DNA of 22,248 nt, from the NCBI GenBank assembly GCA_016789785.1, contig JAEUQE010000142.1:1-22248 (forward strand), written 5' to 3'. Under the pieces are notes generated by a model. The model saw only the letters and a list, made by a program, of their open reading frames with translations. It had not been told where the DNA came from and made no database searches. This stretch comes from Bryobacterales bacterium (GTDB lineage Bacteria; Acidobacteriota; Terriglobia; Bryobacterales; Bryobacteraceae). Below are positions 20,837 through 22,248 of this stretch, one piece after another (within the stretch, counting starts at the first letter, position 1; every line of letters begins with the position of its first letter). A program made the translations under genes and the position numbers.

Positions 20837-22248
20837 TTAGAACATCCAGCGCAAGCTCAACTGGCCCGTCCGCGGACTCCCCGCCGCGGGGAATATGTGG
20901 CTGGAGGTGATCGTTCCGCCCTGTGCCACCGTCACGGTCATGTTCGGCTGCCCGAAGTTCACATGGTTCAGCACATTCTGGAACGTCGCCGCGATCTGTA
21001 CATTGCCGGCCTTTTCAAACCGCAGGTTCTTCGCAATGCCGAAGTTGGTCAGCACATATCCCGGCCCCTGAACAATGTTGCGGCCCGCGTTGCCGAAACG
21101 CCCGGCCTGCGGCACTGCGAAGGCGGAACGGTCGTACCAGGTGGCCAGCGTCCCCGGATAAGTGATCTCTTCCTTCACCAGGTCGGGACGCCCGCCGAAG
21201 TTGAACGTGTTCGACGGATCCGGCCCCGCGAATACGGGATTGAGGAAGTTGCCCGTCTGCAGATTCACCAGCGCGTTCAGTTGCCATCCACCCAGAATGC
21301 GATTCGACTTCGCAAACGGTAGTTCGTACAACACCTGGTTCATCCACTGATGCCGCGGCACCGCGTAGACATCCGCACGATCGCGGCGCCGGTCATACGC
21401 GTTCTCGATCAACGTGTTCAGATCGGCATTGCCCGTATCGTCCACTTCGCTGATCTGCTTCGCCCATGTCCACGCCGAGGTCAACGTCAGGCTGCGTGAG
21501 AATCGGTGCGTCGCTTGCACCTGCAAGCCGCTATAGGAGTTATAAGCGCCGTTCTCCGCAAGCACCAGATTGTTGTAAAGCGGGAAGGGCCGTCGCGCCG
21601 GGCCAAGCGAGGGCGCCGGCTGATTCACGTTGCGCTGATACGGAGTCTGCACGCCGCGCGATCCGATGTAGCTGATGCGCAGACCGAGATCCTTGATCAC
21701 TTCACGTTCAATCGAGAGGTTGTACTGCATCACATAGCTGTTGCGCAGATTCGGATTCACACCGTTCAGGTTCAACGTTCCCGGCGCGCCGGCCACACCG
21801 AATGGCGACTCGAACGTGATCAGCGGAACCGCATTCGTGATTACGTTGTTGATCGTGCTCGACAGCGAATAAGGACCGCCGGCCAGCGATGCCGTCACCG
21901 CCCCGGAGAACGGCGCATAGAACACGCCCCAGCCACCGCGCACGATAGTTTTCGAGTCGCGTCCCGCCTGATACGAGAAGCCAAAACGCGGCGCGAAGTT
22001 GTTCTTGTCGCCGTTGCGCAACGTGCGGTTCAAGCCGAGCGTGTCGCCAGTCACCACGGGAATCGTGCGCGGGAACGCTGCGCTGAACAACCGCTGTGCG
22101 TTCGCCGACGGAATGATCAGGTTTCCATTCGACGGATCGAAGGAGTAGAAGTTGTCATCACGAATGGTGATCGGCTGGTTGTACTCCCATCGCAATCCGT
22201 AGCTCATCGTCAGCCGCGGCGCGATCTTGAAATCATCCTGGATGTACC
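20837..22248 (-). CDS. TonB-dependent receptor, Oar-like (5' end outside the window)
   Basis: C-terminal part of an outer-membrane beta-barrel receptor. The frame is open to the right edge of the window, reading YIQDDFKIAPRLTMSYGLRWEY just before and after 22207, so the internal Met there is not the true start; the plug and any carboxypeptidase-regulatory-like domain lie beyond base 22248. The visible 470 or so residues contain alternating beta strands, e.g. FAPRFGFSYQAG, VRGGWGVFYAPF, LRISYIGSRG and SYSGLQVQATHRFSRSLTLTSAWTWAK, and end in SLRWMF with the terminal phenylalanine needed for barrel insertion. The wording is that of the large Oar-type receptor family expanded in Acidobacteriota, thought to import plant or microbial polymers or other nutrients; the substrate is unknown. 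Confidence 0.93.
   Translation of the reverse strand, partial: YIQDDFKIAPRLTMSYGLRWEYNQPITIRDDNFYSFDPSNGNLIIPSANAQRLFSAAFPRTIPVVTGDTLGLNRTLRNGDKNNFAPRFGFSYQAGRDSKTIVRGGWGVFYAPFSGAVTASLAGGPYSLSSTINNVITNAVPLITFESPFGVAGAPGTLNLNGVNPNLRNSYVMQYNLSIEREVIKDLGLRISYIGSRGVQTPYQRNVNQPAPSLGPARRPFPLYNNLVLAENGAYNSYSGLQVQATHRFSRSLTLTSAWTWAKQISEVDDTGNADLNTLIENAYDRRRDRADVYAVPRHQWMNQVLYELPFAKSNRILGGWQLNALVNLQTGNFLNPVFAGPDPSNTFNFGGRPDLVKEEITYPGTLATWYDRSAFAVPQAGRFGNAGRNIVQGPGYVLTNFGIAKNLRFEKAGNVQIAATFQNVLNHVNFGQPNMTVTVAQGGTITSSHIFPAAGSPRTGQLSLRWMF

Overview
The window reads as a gene-dense, GC-rich chromosome segment of an acidobacterium, most likely a Bryobacter/Solibacter-type member of Acidobacteriota. This is an inference from three things: an Oar-type TonB-dependent receptor with the wording typical of that phylum, the mix of M81 and M20 peptidases with His-rich and collagen-like proteins, and strong G/C preference at third codon positions. 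No rRNA, tRNA or CRISPR array was seen.

Left part (about 41-7346, minus strand): six genes run head to tail with overlaps or gaps of at most 34 bases and look like one operon, in the order rpiB-like isomerase, deoC aldolase, GAF-GAF-SpoIIE phosphatase, lysA, M81 (MlrC-like) peptidase, MFS transporter. The first two carry N-terminal extensions that match the style of bacterial microcompartment (BMC) cargo. The aldolase has an amphipathic helix followed by a four-cysteine cluster. The isomerase has a short module resembling the N-terminus of EutQ, and its usual catalytic cysteine is replaced by aspartate. DeoC plus RpiB is the enzyme pair of the sugar-phosphate-utilising (SPU) BMC class, yet no shell protein gene lies in the window.

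Middle (7385-12458): a divergent NicO-family Ni/Co exporter with a long His-rich loop; two consecutive toxin-antitoxin operons on the minus strand (Phd/PIN and BrnT/BrnA), each preceded by a copy of the same 168-bp element; a plus-strand DksA/TraR-type zinc-finger protein with a long disordered N-terminus; and a convergent YndJ-like membrane protein whose last codons are a 15-bp minisatellite shared with the end of the DksA-like gene. The membrane protein follows an M20 dipeptidase (to 13824).

Right part (13998-22248): an exported protein of unknown function, a decayed IS200-type transposase, a collagen-like surface protein, a multi-pass membrane protein (DUF2339-like), and a three-gene redox module (tetraheme cytochrome c, Tat-exported four-cluster ferredoxin, NrfD-type quinol protein) laid out like NrfBCD or DsrJOP but without a catalytic subunit. 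The window ends inside a TonB-dependent receptor cut off at its 5' end.

The strongest leads are the BMC-style DeoC/RpiB pair in an unusual operon, and the duplicated element that accompanies the two toxin-antitoxin modules.
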